A stretch of DNA of 35,443 nucleotides from DASSJM01 sp049587975. GTDB taxonomy: Bacteria > Actinomycetota > UBA4738 > HRBIN12. Below, one piece after another: positions 1 through 9,000 of this stretch (within the stretch, counting starts at the first letter, position 1; each line of letters opens with the position of its first letter). Both the position numbers and the translations under genes were made by a program. The notes under the pieces are model-generated. The model searched no databases. It was not told the DNA's origin and was given only the letters and a program-made list of their open reading frames with translations. The stretch is from assembly GCA_049587975.1 (NCBI GenBank), contig JBAVEY010000152.1, forward strand, positions 1 to 35,443, written 5' to 3'.

Positions 1-2
1 TC

Positions 3-134
3 CGGCGCCACGGGCTGAACACCAGGGCCAAGCGGCTGGGGCTGGTGGCCGGCTACGCGGCACCGCCGGAGCCCGAGCGTCGGCCTGCCCCGCCCACACG
101 ACATCTGGACGTGCGCCGGCCTGGGGAACGGTAG
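3..134 (+). pseudogene. Fragment of an IS481/integrase-core (DDE) transposase
   Basis: The frame entering from the left edge reads RRHGLNTRAKRLGLVAGYAA and continues PPEPERRPAPPTRHLDV before a TAG stop at 132-134. From memory of the family, this is the linker between the N-terminal helix-turn-helix of IS481-type transposases and their DDE catalytic core (typically HGLNTR..KRL.LVAGYAAP, then a [HR]xxVxRPGEL motif). The match stops just after RPGE, before any catalytic Asp or Glu, so only a remnant is in view. It is unlike the transposase at 12966-14187, so it marks a second insertion or recombination event. The N-terminal part would lie outside the window. Confidence 0.5.
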
Positions 135-431
135 CTCGAGCGCGGTCTCTCAGTACGACGTGGCCTGCTACCAGGTGAGCCACTAACGGCTCGACCGGGG
201 GCCGGGTGGTGCGGATCAGGCGCTGCCCGGCTCCCAGGCCCGGCGTCGGGGGGCAAGCGGCGTATCGAGAGCCCGGCCTATTCAGACGACCTCCTCGAAG
301 ACGGTCCTACCACGGGGGGACCACCGGCACTGGACCTCTGCAGCTGGTGAGCAACATTGAGGGTGTTCGCTCGCATCGGAGGGCGCACGCTCCCCAAGGG
401 GACCGCACCCCCCACGTGGGAGGTGGGGAAG
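135..431. other. No supported gene; junction between transposase remnant and beta-helix gene
   Basis: No frame here shows a convincing start or family. One short plus-strand frame ends at a TAA at 184-186 with the tail YDVACYQVSH, which could be the end of a destroyed secreted protein, but nothing upstream supports it. A frame is open from 206 into the downstream gene, but its first 110 or so codons look like compositional noise. A purine-rich stretch just before 432 (GGGAGGTGGGGAAG) serves as ribosome binding site for the next gene. Confidence 0.4.
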
Positions 432-1386
432 ATGCGAAGGACGTTCTCTTCTCTTGGCGTTCTCGCACTGATGTTCGTGCCGGTACCAGCGGCGAGCGCC
501 ACGCAGGGCACGATGGTGATCACCTCGGACACGACGCTCACCGAGGATCACAACGGCAAATCGTGATCGACGCGGACGACGTGACCCTGGATTGCGCCAG
601 CTTCACCATCACCGGAACCGGACAGCAGATCGGCATCGCGGTCCAGGGCCATACCGGCGTGACCATCCAGAACTGCCTCGTGACCGAGTCCTCCTGGGGG
701 ATCGTCATCAACGGCTCCACGAACACCCTGCTGGCGAACACGACGTACGCGAACGCGCTCACGGGCGTCGCGCTCAGCGGTGACGACAACACGGTCGTGG
801 CCAGCAGATCCGACAACAACGGTGATGCCGGCTACCGGGTCGACTCCTCCTCTGCGACCACCCTCAGAGACAATCGGGCGACGGGCAACGCGGGGACCGG
901 CTTCGTGTGCGGCAGCTCACAGGACATCCGTCTCGTGGGGAACGTCGCACGATCGAACGGTAACGGCTATTGGTTCAAGTCCTGTGACGGCAGCCTGATC
1001 CGGAACGAGGCACGCGCGCATCCCGATCAAGGGTTCGTCCTCGAGCACCTGAGAGGGATGCAGCTCATCGAGAATCTGTCCCACGGCAACGAGAATGGCT
1101 TCCTCGTGTTCAAGAGGTCCTCGCACATCGCCGTGCGTGGGAACACGGCCACCGCCAACGAGTTCTCCGGTTTCTACTTGAAGCGTCCGGATAGGAACGT
1201 CCTCAAGCGGAACACTGCCCGCGCCAATGGTGCCTATGGATTCGGGCCCTTGGTCCCAACGAGGGCGACGAGTACGGGCTCCAGCAGGCCGCATCTGGAT
1301 CCAGCGGTGCAGTCGTTGGACTGCTCATTGGTCTGATGCTCGGCGGTATCGTGGGCTCGGTCTTCAAGAAACGGCAGAATCTATAG
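432..1386 (+). pseudogene. Secreted right-handed beta-helix (NosD-like) protein, frameshifted twice
   Basis: The reading starts at ATG 432 behind a GGAGGTGGGG Shine-Dalgarno. It gives a signal peptide (MRRTFSSLGVLALMFVPVPA then ASA). The next segment (TLTEDHNGK) runs into a stop, but one base added in the AAA run at about 557-559 joins it to IVIDADDVTLDC. About 220 residues follow with regular beta-helix rungs (NTLLANT, NTVVASRSDNN, TLRDNRATGN, IRLVGNVARSN, LIENLSHGN, IAVRGNTATAN). Near 1240-1250 the frame fails again. A second one-base shift would join a tail with a hydrophobic segment (VVGLLIGLMLGGIVGSVF) and KKRQNL before TAG at 1384-1386. The family are extracytoplasmic parallel beta-helix proteins of the NosD/pectate-lyase type. 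Substrate is unknown. The tail could instead belong to another decayed gene. Confidence 0.6.
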
Positions 1387-1472
1387 CCCCCGGGCACTGC
1401 GCGCACCGCGAGCCCGCCCCGCGCGGCGAGCCCCGGCTGTGCAGGTCACCGTGAGCAGCGTGTCTTGCCGCG

Positions 1473-1546
1473 TGGGGCGGGCAGGACTTGAACCTGCGAC
1501 CGACGGATTATGAGTCCGCTGCTCTGACCCACTGAGCTACCGCCCC
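1473..1546 (-). tRNA. tRNA with anticodon CAT (tRNA-Met elongator or tRNA-Ile2)
   Basis: The reverse complement folds as a full cloverleaf. Acceptor GGGGCGG pairs with CCGCCCC, the D arm is GCTC/GAGC, the anticodon stem is GCGGA/TCCGT around loop CTCATAA (anticodon CAT), and the T arm is GCAGG-TTCAAGT-CCTGC. The discriminator is A and no CCA is encoded. The D-arm-to-T-arm body resembles the minor isoleucine tRNA of enterobacteria (ileX) as much as elongator Met, so it may be the lysidine-modified tRNA-Ile2. It is not the initiator type. Confidence 0.9.
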
Positions 1547-1581
1547 CGTCCACGAGTCTATGCGGCCGGGTGCCACTGCGG

Positions 1582-2097
1582 TCATGGCTCGCGGTCGCGA
1601 TCGTCTCCTCGCAAGAGCGGGAGCATCGCGGCGATCCTGGCGAGGGTCTCGTCGAGACGCTCGATCCGTTCTCGGAGCTGGCGGACGTCGGGCCGCGCCG
1701 AATCGGGTTCGGTGGAGGCGGGCGATGCGGGTTCGGGCCCCGCCTCCGGTTCAGGCTCCATCTGGGTGCTCGCCTCGGGTCCCGGTTCCATCTCGGCGCG
1801 CAGCTCCGGCTCCAGCCCGGGTTCGGCATCAGGCTGCGAGCCGGGTTCAGGCATCGGCTCCGGCTCTGAGCCCGCTCGCCCTCTCGGCGCCGAATCGACC
1901 GGGATCCGATCGGCGTGCGACGATGGTGGACCGGTGGGCATGCGCTCGGGTGTCGGCGCCGCCATGTCCGACTCCTCCTGCAGCCTGCGCTGGTACTCGA
2001 GGAGCCGCTCGACGATGTCGGCGTGCGGCGACGAGGGCGCGATCTCGTCGCCGGGATGGGCGGTCGAGCCCTCGTCCGGGTCGGCTTCCTCGGACAT
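1582..2097 (-). CDS. Hypothetical acidic Pro/Glu-rich protein with terminal helices
   Basis: This is a 171-residue protein of unknown function. Residues about 20-45 (ADIVERLLEYQRRLQEESDM) look like an amphipathic helix. The middle, about 65-125, is a low-complexity linker of repeated Glu-Pro and Glu-Pro-Glu units. The last 35 residues (VRQLRERIERLDETLARIAA) form a second likely coiled coil. There is no signal peptide or membrane segment, so it is probably cytosolic. Two short helices joined by a flexible acidic linker suggest a scaffold or adaptor, but this is inference. It lies between a tRNA and the divergent AraC-type gene, with a shared upstream region of about 160-200 bases. The ribosome binding site is weak. 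Confidence 0.6.
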   Translation of the reverse strand: MSEEADPDEGSTAHPGDEIAPSSPHADIVERLLEYQRRLQEESDMAAPTPERMPTGPPSSHADRIPVDSAPRGRAGSEPEPMPEPGSQPDAEPGLEPELRAEMEPGPEASTQMEPEPEAGPEPASPASTEPDSARPDVRQLRERIERLDETLARIAAMLPLLRGDDRDREP

Positions 2098-2299
2098 CGC
2101 TCAATCTTAGGAGCAGGCGATACCGTCACGCTCGGCGCCTGCGTGGCCGGGCACGGTCCAGCGGGACGGACCACAGGCCAACTGCGGGATAGACAGGAAT
2201 CCGCAAGACCTCGTGAACCCCCTCCCGCGTAGAATCTGACCGAGAGGGGGGTCGAGCCTGTTCCGGATCTTCGGCGACGGCAACCACCAGAGCCGGCAC

Positions 2300-2692
2300 G
2301 TGCGTGAGCACGCCGAGCACGTCCGGGCGTACCTCGAGGCGAACCTGACGCAGGATCTCGACATGAACGAGGTCGCGCGAGCGGCGTCCCTGTCCCCCTT
2401 CTACCTCACGCGCATCTTCAAGCAGCGTTACGGCGTTCCCCCCTACCGGTACCTGATCGGGCTCCGGATCCGGTACGCGTCGGATCTGCTGCGCGGGTCG
2501 TCGCTCAGCGTGACGCAGGTCTGCCACCGGTCGGGGTTCAACTCGCTCTCCCACTTCATCACCACCTTCCGGCGTCACACCGGCATGAGTCCGTCGCAGT
2601 ACCGACGCGTGGTGGACTGGCAGCAGGATGCGGGAAGGTTCGGGCAGGAGACCGAACCGTTGGTCGAAACGCCTCGCCGTATGAACTTCTGA
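2300..2692 (+). CDS. AraC-family transcriptional regulator (DNA-binding domain only)
   Basis: The product is about 130 residues and consists almost wholly of the C-terminal double helix-turn-helix of AraC/XylS regulators. The first HTH is at about 20-45 (LDMNEVARAASLSPFYLTRI) and the second at about 68-95 (SVTQVCHRSGFNSLSHFITT), followed by the signature FRRHTGMSPSQYRR. No ligand-binding domain is present, so it resembles the small MarA/SoxS-like forms or needs a partner. The GTG at 2300 has no good ribosome binding site. The same frame is open back to a CTG at 2258 placed just after GAGAGGGGGG, and that may be the true start (adds LFRIFGDGNHQSRH). It lies 55 bases upstream of the solute-binding protein and is its likely local regulator. 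Confidence 0.85.
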   Translation: MREHAEHVRAYLEANLTQDLDMNEVARAASLSPFYLTRIFKQRYGVPPYRYLIGLRIRYASDLLRGSSLSVTQVCHRSGFNSLSHFITTFRRHTGMSPSQYRRVVDWQQDAGRFGQETEPLVETPRRMNF

Positions 2693-2747
2693 GAGCGGCC
2701 ATGGCGCCCCCGCCGCGGCCGCGTGTCCCGGGCCGAAAGGGGACGGC

Positions 2748-4634
2748 ATGCTCAGGAGATCTGCGGCACCCGTCTGGCTCGTGCCACTCGTGCTCGCGCT
2801 CGCCCTCACGGCGAGCGCGTGCGGTGGCGGCACGGACGAGCCGACGCAAGGCAGCGGACCATCTGCGACCGGCGCGGTACCGGTCGGGGGGACGCTGAGG
2901 CTCGCACTGCAGTCGGACGTGCAGGAAGCGTTCGACCCGCAGAAGGAGTACTACGGCGTCGCGTGGGCGTTCGATCGCTGTTGCCTGCTGCGAACGCTGC
3001 TCTCGTACAACGGGAAGAGCACGGCCGAGGGCGGAGCGGACGTCCAACCCGATCTCGCCGCGAAGATGCCCGAGCAATCGGCGGACGGGCTGACGTGGAC
3101 CTTCACGCTGAAGCCCGGCATCACGTACGCGCCGCCGCTCGACGACGTGACGGTCACGGCACAAGACTTCATCCGCGCGATGGAACGCGAGGGATGCGGC
3201 GACTGTTCGGTCGGCGGCTACAGCTTCTACTACTCCGCCATCGAGGGCTTCGACGACTTCGCCGCCGGGGAGGCCGACTCGATCACCGGGCTCGAGGCGC
3301 CCGACGACTCGACGCTGATCGTTCGCACGACGACCCCGACCGGCGACCTGCCGTTCCGGATGGCGATGCCCGCCGCGGCGCCGATCCCACCGCTCCCGGG
3401 CGATCCCGAGGCCCGGCTGGGCATCGCCACCGGTCACGACGACAACTTCGGGCGATTCATGGTCGGCACTGGTCCGTACGTGTTCGAGGGGACCGACCAG
3501 CTCGACTTCTCCCTCCCGCCCGAGGATCAGGATCCGGTGTCGGGGTACGACGTCGGGCGTTCGATGGTGCTCGTACGGAACCCCTCGTACGACCCGGACT
3601 CCGACGATCTGCGCGAAGGGTACGTGGACCGCATCGAGGTCACGATCGGCGGTGACTCGAATGACCTGGCGCTGAAGGTCGATACGGGCGAGCTCGACAT
3701 GGTCTACGACGGCGTCCCGCCGGCTGGGCAGATCCGCCAGTACTCGACCAACCCCGAGCTGCAGGATCAGGTCCACTCGGACCCGTCGGACGGGGTCCGC
3801 TACATCGAGATGAACCTCGCGAGCCCGCCGTTCGACGATCCGAACGTGCGGATCGCGCTCAACTACGCGGTCGACAAGGAGGGGTTCCGCCAGCTACGTG
3901 GCGGCCCGCTGTTCGGCGAGCTCGCCGGGCACATCATGGTGAACAGCCTCCAGGGGGACCAGCTGAAGGACTACGACCCCTACCCCTCGCCGAACGGGCG
4001 CGGGGACGTGACGGCCGCGAAGGCGGCCATGGCCGCCTCGAGGTACGACGCGAACGGCGACGGCGTGTGCGACGACCCGTCGTGCCAGGGCATCGTCACG
4101 ATCATCGACGAGGCCGACCCGTACCCGAAGCAGACGGCGCTCCTGCAGCAGAGCCTCGAGCCGCTCGGCATCACGCTGGACGTGAAGACGTTCGAGCGCA
4201 CGACGATGTACGCGAAGTGCGAGGACCCGAACTCACACTGGGGGCTGTGCCCGAGCGTGTCGTGGGGCAAGGACTACCCCGACGGGTTCACGTTCGGTCC
4301 GCCGCTGTTCAGCCAGGCCGCGATCGGTCCGGAGTCCTGCTGCAACGACCCGATGGTCGGCGCGACCTCCGACATGCTCGCCGAGCGAGGGTTCGACCCC
4401 TCCATCGTGGTGCCGAGCGCCGAGCAGCAGATCGACAAGTGCATCCCACTCTCGGGCCAGCAGCGGCTCGACTGCTGGGCGCAGCTGGACCAGTACCTGA
4501 TGGAGGACGTGGTCCCGTGGGTGCCGTACCTGTTCGACAACAACGTGGTCGTGGTCTCCAACCGGTTAGTGGCGTGGAGCTTCGACCAGTTCGCCGGACT
4601 GCCGGCGATCGACCGGCTCGCGCTCGCGCAGTGA
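2748..4634 (+). CDS. ABC transporter solute-binding lipoprotein, family 5 (peptide/nickel type)
   Basis: The 628-residue precursor has a lipoprotein signal peptide ending in the lipobox LTASAC (Cys25), then a Gly/Ser/Thr linker. A periplasmic-binding-protein body typical of the DppA/OppA group (SBP_bac_5) begins at about residue 45 (GGTLRLALQSDVQEAFDP). Family features include a TFTLKPGITY segment, a TAQDFIRAMER motif and a late FDNNVVVVSNRL region near the C-terminus. It would sit on the outer face of the cytoplasmic membrane and deliver oligopeptides or a similar ligand to an ABC permease. No permease or ATPase gene follows, so it is an orphan receptor here. Start ATG is preceded by GAAAGGGGAC. 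Ligand specificity cannot be told from sequence. Confidence 0.92.
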   Translation: MLRRSAAPVWLVPLVLALALTASACGGGTDEPTQGSGPSATGAVPVGGTLRLALQSDVQEAFDPQKEYYGVAWAFDRCCLLRTLLSYNGKSTAEGGADVQPDLAAKMPEQSADGLTWTFTLKPGITYAPPLDDVTVTAQDFIRAMEREGCGDCSVGGYSFYYSAIEGFDDFAAGEADSITGLEAPDDSTLIVRTTTPTGDLPFRMAMPAAAPIPPLPGDPEARLGIATGHDDNFGRFMVGTGPYVFEGTDQLDFSLPPEDQDPVSGYDVGRSMVLVRNPSYDPDSDDLREGYVDRIEVTIGGDSNDLALKVDTGELDMVYDGVPPAGQIRQYSTNPELQDQVHSDPSDGVRYIEMNLASPPFDDPNVRIALNYAVDKEGFRQLRGGPLFGELAGHIMVNSLQGDQLKDYDPYPSPNGRGDVTAAKAAMAASRYDANGDGVCDDPSCQGIVTIIDEADPYPKQTALLQQSLEPLGITLDVKTFERTTMYAKCEDPNSHWGLCPSVSWGKDYPDGFTFGPPLFSQAAIGPESCCNDPMVGATSDMLAERGFDPSIVVPSAEQQIDKCIPLSGQQRLDCWAQLDQYLMEDVVPWVPYLFDNNVVVVSNRLVAWSFDQFAGLPAIDRLALAQ

Positions 4635-4666
4635 GGAGCTGGAGCACGGGGACGCGGGAGAACGTG

Positions 4667-4724
4667 GGAAGGTCCGGAGCTCGGATCGGAGAGAGGGTCA
4701 AGGGACCTGAGCTCCGGACCTTCC
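4667..4724 (+). terminator. Long perfect inverted repeat downstream of the solute-binding gene
   Basis: Arm GGAAGGTCCGGAGCTC (4667-4682) is repeated as its exact reverse complement at 4709-4724, leaving a 26-base purine-rich loop. It starts 33 bases after the stop codon of the solute-binding protein, where a terminator or mRNA 3'-end stabiliser is expected. There is no T-tract, as is common for high-GC Actinobacteria, so it may act as a U-less terminator or RNA-stability hairpin. A DNA-level protein site is also possible. Confidence 0.5.
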
Positions 4725-4843
4725 ACCCGAAGGTACGCCCCGCCGATCCGCATCTCTTGCGGTTCCCTGTCGACGAGTGACGGCCCTTTGCCCGATGCGC
4801 CGATCGCCGGGGTCGCGACGCCGGCGAGAGGTTCGCGTCTACG

Positions 4844-5635
4844 ATGCGGTCCATGGCCGATGCGGTTCGGGACCGTTGGGCGGCGGGCGAGGTCGCGCTG
4901 AACGCGTGGTGCACGTTCGGCGGCGCATCGGCCGCCGCGATCCTCGCGGGAACGGGGTTCGACGCCGTGACCGTCGACCTCCAGCACGGCGAGCGCTCCC
5001 CCGAGGGGCTCGGGGAGGTCGTCGGGGCGATCGAGGGCGGAGGTGCGGTCCCGTTCGCCCGGGTCGGCTGGAACGATCCGGCGTCGGTGATGCGGGCGCT
5101 CGACCTGGGCGCCCGCGGCGTGATCTGTCCGATGGTCGACACGGCCGAGGACGCCGAACGGTTCGTGAGCTTCTGTCGCTATCCCCCGGTCGGGGCACGC
5201 AGCTACGGTCCGGTGCGGTCGGCGTTCGGAACGGGACGCGGACAGACGGCTGCGGCCAACGAAACGGTCCTCGCCTTCGCGCAGATCGAGACGGCCGAGG
5301 GATTGGCCAACGTCGAGGCGATCTGTGCCACCGCCGGCCTCGACGGCGTGTACGTGGGCCCGGCCGACCTGAGCCTCGCACTCGGGTTCGAGGGCTTCGC
5401 AGACCTGGGCGCGCCTGACATGCTGACGGCGCTCGACCGGGTGGTAGCCGCCGCCGATGCCGGCGGGGTCGTCCCGGGCGTCCATGCGCCGTCGGTCGAC
5501 CGTGCCGTCGAGATGGCGCGTCGCGGGTTCCGGTTCATCGGGGCGGCGGGCGATGCGGAGCTCCTGCGGGAGGGCGCCGCGGAGGCCGTGGAACGCACCC
5601 GGGCGGACCGTCGTGCCGAGGCAGACCCGACCTAG
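4844..5635 (+). CDS. HpcH/HpaI-type 2-oxo acid aldolase family protein
   Basis: This 263-residue protein is a class II pyruvate aldolase of the HpcH/HpaI family. Such enzymes cleave or form 4-hydroxy-2-oxo acids using a divalent metal. It shows the early D-x-Q-H-G motif (VTVDLQHGE, about 44-52; the His is the usual catalytic base), the RV/W segment (FARVGWNDPASVMRALDLGA), GVICPMVDTAEDA, the metal-binding Glu in FAQIETAEGL and the substrate-loop GPADLSLALG. These are the family's expected residues. An ATG at 4853 is an equally good start. It is alone on the plus strand, and its stop TAG overlaps the stop of the convergent gene within a shared CTAG. The exact substrate (4-hydroxy-2-oxoheptanedioate, 2-keto-3-deoxyrhamnonate and so on) cannot be told. 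Confidence 0.88.
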   Translation: MRSMADAVRDRWAAGEVALNAWCTFGGASAAAILAGTGFDAVTVDLQHGERSPEGLGEVVGAIEGGGAVPFARVGWNDPASVMRALDLGARGVICPMVDTAEDAERFVSFCRYPPVGARSYGPVRSAFGTGRGQTAAANETVLAFAQIETAEGLANVEAICATAGLDGVYVGPADLSLALGFEGFADLGAPDMLTALDRVVAAADAGGVVPGVHAPSVDRAVEMARRGFRFIGAAGDAELLREGAAEAVERTRADRRAEADPT

Positions 5636-6054
5636 TGCTCGTCGCTCGAACGGAGCGTGGAGGGGTGGGCGCGAGCGCCCCACGATCGGGCCGGGGCCAT
5701 CTGATCGCTCGACGACGCGAGTGCGTCGCTCAGGAGGCGGTCGACGGTCAGCACCTCGCTCATGCGCGTCATCGTGAGGACGCGGTCGACCGCGCTGTCC
5801 GGATCGACGACCAGCCGGAGGCCGGTGCCCGCCTCGCGGCAGCGCACCTCCACCCGCGCGATCACCCGGAGCCCGGCGCTGTCGAGGTAGGAACCCGAGA
5901 GGTCGACGACGAGCCACGGAGCATCGGCGACGTGCGACATCAGCCCGTCGAGCAGCCGATCGGCGTTCGACAGGTCGACCTCACCGCCAACCCGCACCAC
6001 GGTGGCGCGTGCGGCGTCCTCGAACCCGATCGTCGCGAGCTCGCTCGACATCAT
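5632..6054 (-). CDS. STAS-domain anti-sigma factor antagonist
   Basis: About 140 residues with a single STAS domain like SpoIIAA/RsbV: VVRVGGEVDLSNADRLLDGL, then WLVVDLSGSYLDSAGLRVIARV. The Ser of the DSAGL loop is the residue phosphorylated by anti-sigma kinases in this family. About 25 C-terminal residues beyond the domain are Ser/Arg-rich. The start ATG at 6054 overlaps the stop of the upstream PP2C gene (ATGA), giving translational coupling. In the known logic, the PP2C phosphatase dephosphorylates the STAS protein, which then frees a sigma factor from its anti-sigma kinase. The target sigma factor is not in the window. Confidence 0.9.
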   Translation of the reverse strand: MMSSELATIGFEDAARATVVRVGGEVDLSNADRLLDGLMSHVADAPWLVVDLSGSYLDSAGLRVIARVEVRCREAGTGLRLVVDPDSAVDRVLTMTRMSEVLTVDRLLSDALASSSDQMAPARSWGARAHPSTLRSSDEH

Positions 6055-9000
6055 GGGATGCCCACCCGCATCCGCACGGTGGTCCCGTCCTCTCCCCGCT
6101 CCACGTCGATGTCCCCGATCACCGCCCGGACAAGGTCCAACCCGCGACCGCGCGAGCCGTCCGGGCGCGGGTGTCGCCAGCGACCCTGGTCGGACACCGC
6201 GACCTCGAGCCACCCGTCCTCGGACTCGGCCGTGATCAGGACGTCACCGCCGCGCCCGATGTACGCGTGCTCGATGGCGTTGGTCGCCGCCTCCGTGCAG
6301 GCGAGCACGACGTCCTCCCTCGTCTCGGTGGGCAGCCCTGACCGCTCGAGCCACTCCCGCAGCTCTGCCCGGATCGTCGCGAGCTCCTGCGCATCGGCCG
6401 GGAAGGTGCGCCGGAAGATCTCGGCCGGACGCCTCGGGCCGATCGCGAGGAGCGCGACGTCGTCGTGTCGGTCCTCGGCGACGAGCTCGAGCAGCGCGTC
6501 GGCGATCGCACTCAGTGAGTCGCCCTTCACGCGCGACGCGGCGGCAGCGAGCCGTTCGAGCCCTCGGTCCAGGGACTCCTCCCGGCGTTCGACGAGGCCG
6601 TCCGTGTAGACGATCAGGATGGCTCCGGTGCTCAGTCGCTCGGTCGCCTGCGGGCGCGGCAGGTCGAACGGCAGGCCGAGGGGCACCGACCGACCGCCCT
6701 CGAGGAACCGGGTCGAGCCGTCGGGCTCCATCACGAGCGCCGGCGGGTGACCGGCGGACGCGTAGCGCAGCTCGCCGCTCGAGGGATCGAGCAGGAGCGT
6801 CAGGATCGTCGAGAAGAACGCACCGTCGACGCCGGTCGCGAAGCGGTCCAGCGACGCGAGGATCGCGCTCGGCTCCGTCGTCGAGAGCGCGAGCGCCCGC
6901 CAGGCGCTCCGCACCTGACCCATCGCCGCCGCCGCCTGCAGCCCGTGACCCGCGATGTCGCCCACCGCGAGCGCCACCGTGCCGTCGGGTCGATCGACGA
7001 TGTCGTACCAGTCCCCACCGACGTGAACCCCGCGCGTCGCGGGGAGGTACCGACCGTCGGCTTCGACGTTGACGGCGTGCGCGGTGCCCTCGGGCATCAG
7101 GTTCCGCTGGAGAGTCATCGCGGCTTCGTGTTCGACCTCGTACGCACGGGCGCGTTCGAGGGCGACCCCCGCCTGGTGCGCGAAGGACCGGATCAGCTCA
7201 GCGTCCTCGGCCGACGGCGCCGGCCGCTCCTCCCGGAAGTACACGGCCAGCGCACCGATCGCCTCCCCCTTGGCGACGATCGGTACCGCGTACAAGCACC
7301 GGCCGAGGTCACTCTGCCTGGCGAACCCGTCCCCGAACCGAGCCTTCCATATCTGAGGTGAGGGGATCCACACGGCCCTGCCGTTGCGGTACACGTGAGC
7401 GAGCACGGCGCGATCGTTGGTCGAGACGACGATCGGGGACCGGAGCCGCAGCGTCCCCCCCGAATCGGTCCCGGGGACGACCCGCAGCGACTGCCCGTCG
7501 TCGCTCGCGAGCGCGATAGCCGCCGCGTCCGCCCCGACCCCTCCGGTCGCGCCGCGCAGGATCGCCCGCGCGGCATCCTCGGTCGTCACGGCGCGTGCAA
7601 GACGTGCCGTGACCTCCTGCAGACGCGCCGATCGCCGCAGGGCTCGCTGCTCGGCCTCGAAGAGCCGCGCCAACTCGAGCGCCTCGCCGGCCTCCTCGGC
7701 CAGCATCTCGACGAACCGAAGCTCGTCGGGCGAGAACGATCGCTCCCGCTCGAACCCCAGACCCATCACGCCGATACGTCGCGCCCCCGCCGAGATGGGT
7801 GTCGCCACCAGCGCGCGCACCGGCTCCCCGAACACCACGGGGTCGTTCCGGGCACCGTCGTCCGCGTCCATCGGCCCCTCGACGACCGCGGCGCGACCGG
7901 TTCGGAACGCGTCGGTCATCGCGCCCGGATCCTCGAGGGACACGCGCACCGGCGTCGGGCTCGGGTCCCCGATCCTCGAGATCACGTCGAGCGCGTCTCC
8001 GTCGTGGGCCGCCACGCCGATCCCGCCGGCCACCGCGCCCAGCGCCTCGGCCGCCTCCGCCAGGATCGCCGCGGCGACCTCTTCTACCCCGAGGTCCGGG
8101 CTCATCGCCCCGGACACCGCCTTCACCCGTTCGACGCGTGCGGAGAGGTGCGCCGCGTCTTCTCGGGCCCGCTGCAGGAGCGATCGCTCGAGCGCCAGTG
8201 CCACCAGGTCCGCGATCGCCTGCAGTTCGGCCCATCCCCGCTCGTCGAACGGTTGCGGCTCCCCGTAGCTGACGGACAGGGTCCCGACGAGGTTCCCCGA
8301 CGCCTTCAGCGGAACCCACGCCCACGCGCGATCGCCGTGAGTCGTGATGCTCGCCGCCAGATCCGGGTAGCGCCGCTCGAGCTCTCCGTGCGATCCGAGC
8401 AGGATGGGCCGACCCTCGCCGGCGGCGTCGGCGATCGGTGAGACCGCGTCGAGGGGGATACGCTCGAGCGGCCGGGCGTCGACGGGTTCCCTGCCCTGCG
8501 CGGCGATCATCTCGATCGCGCGACCGTCGGAGGCGAGCGCCCCGACAGACGCCTCGCGGCTCCCGAGGATGGAGACGACCGTCCGGGCCGCGATCTCGGC
8601 GATCTCTCCGGGCGAGGCCGCCGCAGCGAGGGCGGAGGCGAGCTCACGGAGCTTCGTGGCCCGCTCGCGTCCCAGCCGTTCGGCCTCGAACAACCGAGCC
8701 CGCTCAAGCGCCTGCCCGCACTGTCGCCCGATCGCGAGGAGCAGCGATCCGTCCTCGAGCGAGAAGCGCCTCGTCGACCGGAAACTCACGCCGACGACGC
8801 CCAGCAGTACGTCGCCGGCGAGCAGCGGCGCGGCCGCCTGGGCACCGATCGGGTACCCCTCGCCCATGCCGCCGAGCAGCGGGTACCGCTCGAGGGCCTC
8901 CTCCGCGCTGTCCACGGTCACCACCGAGCGTTCGGCGATCGCGTCGGCCAGGATGACCTGGGTGTCGACGGGGAAGATCGACCACCGCTCGAGGAGCTCG

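Noticed and set aside
411..421. CACGTG-centred palindrome CCCACGTGGG
   Set aside because: Short, very GC-rich and overlapping the ribosome-binding region. Likely chance in this composition.
206..431. Upstream extension of the beta-helix reading frame
   Set aside because: The translated part is Arg/Gly/Pro noise, while ATG 432 in another frame has a signal peptide and ribosome binding site and joins the body through a one-base shift.
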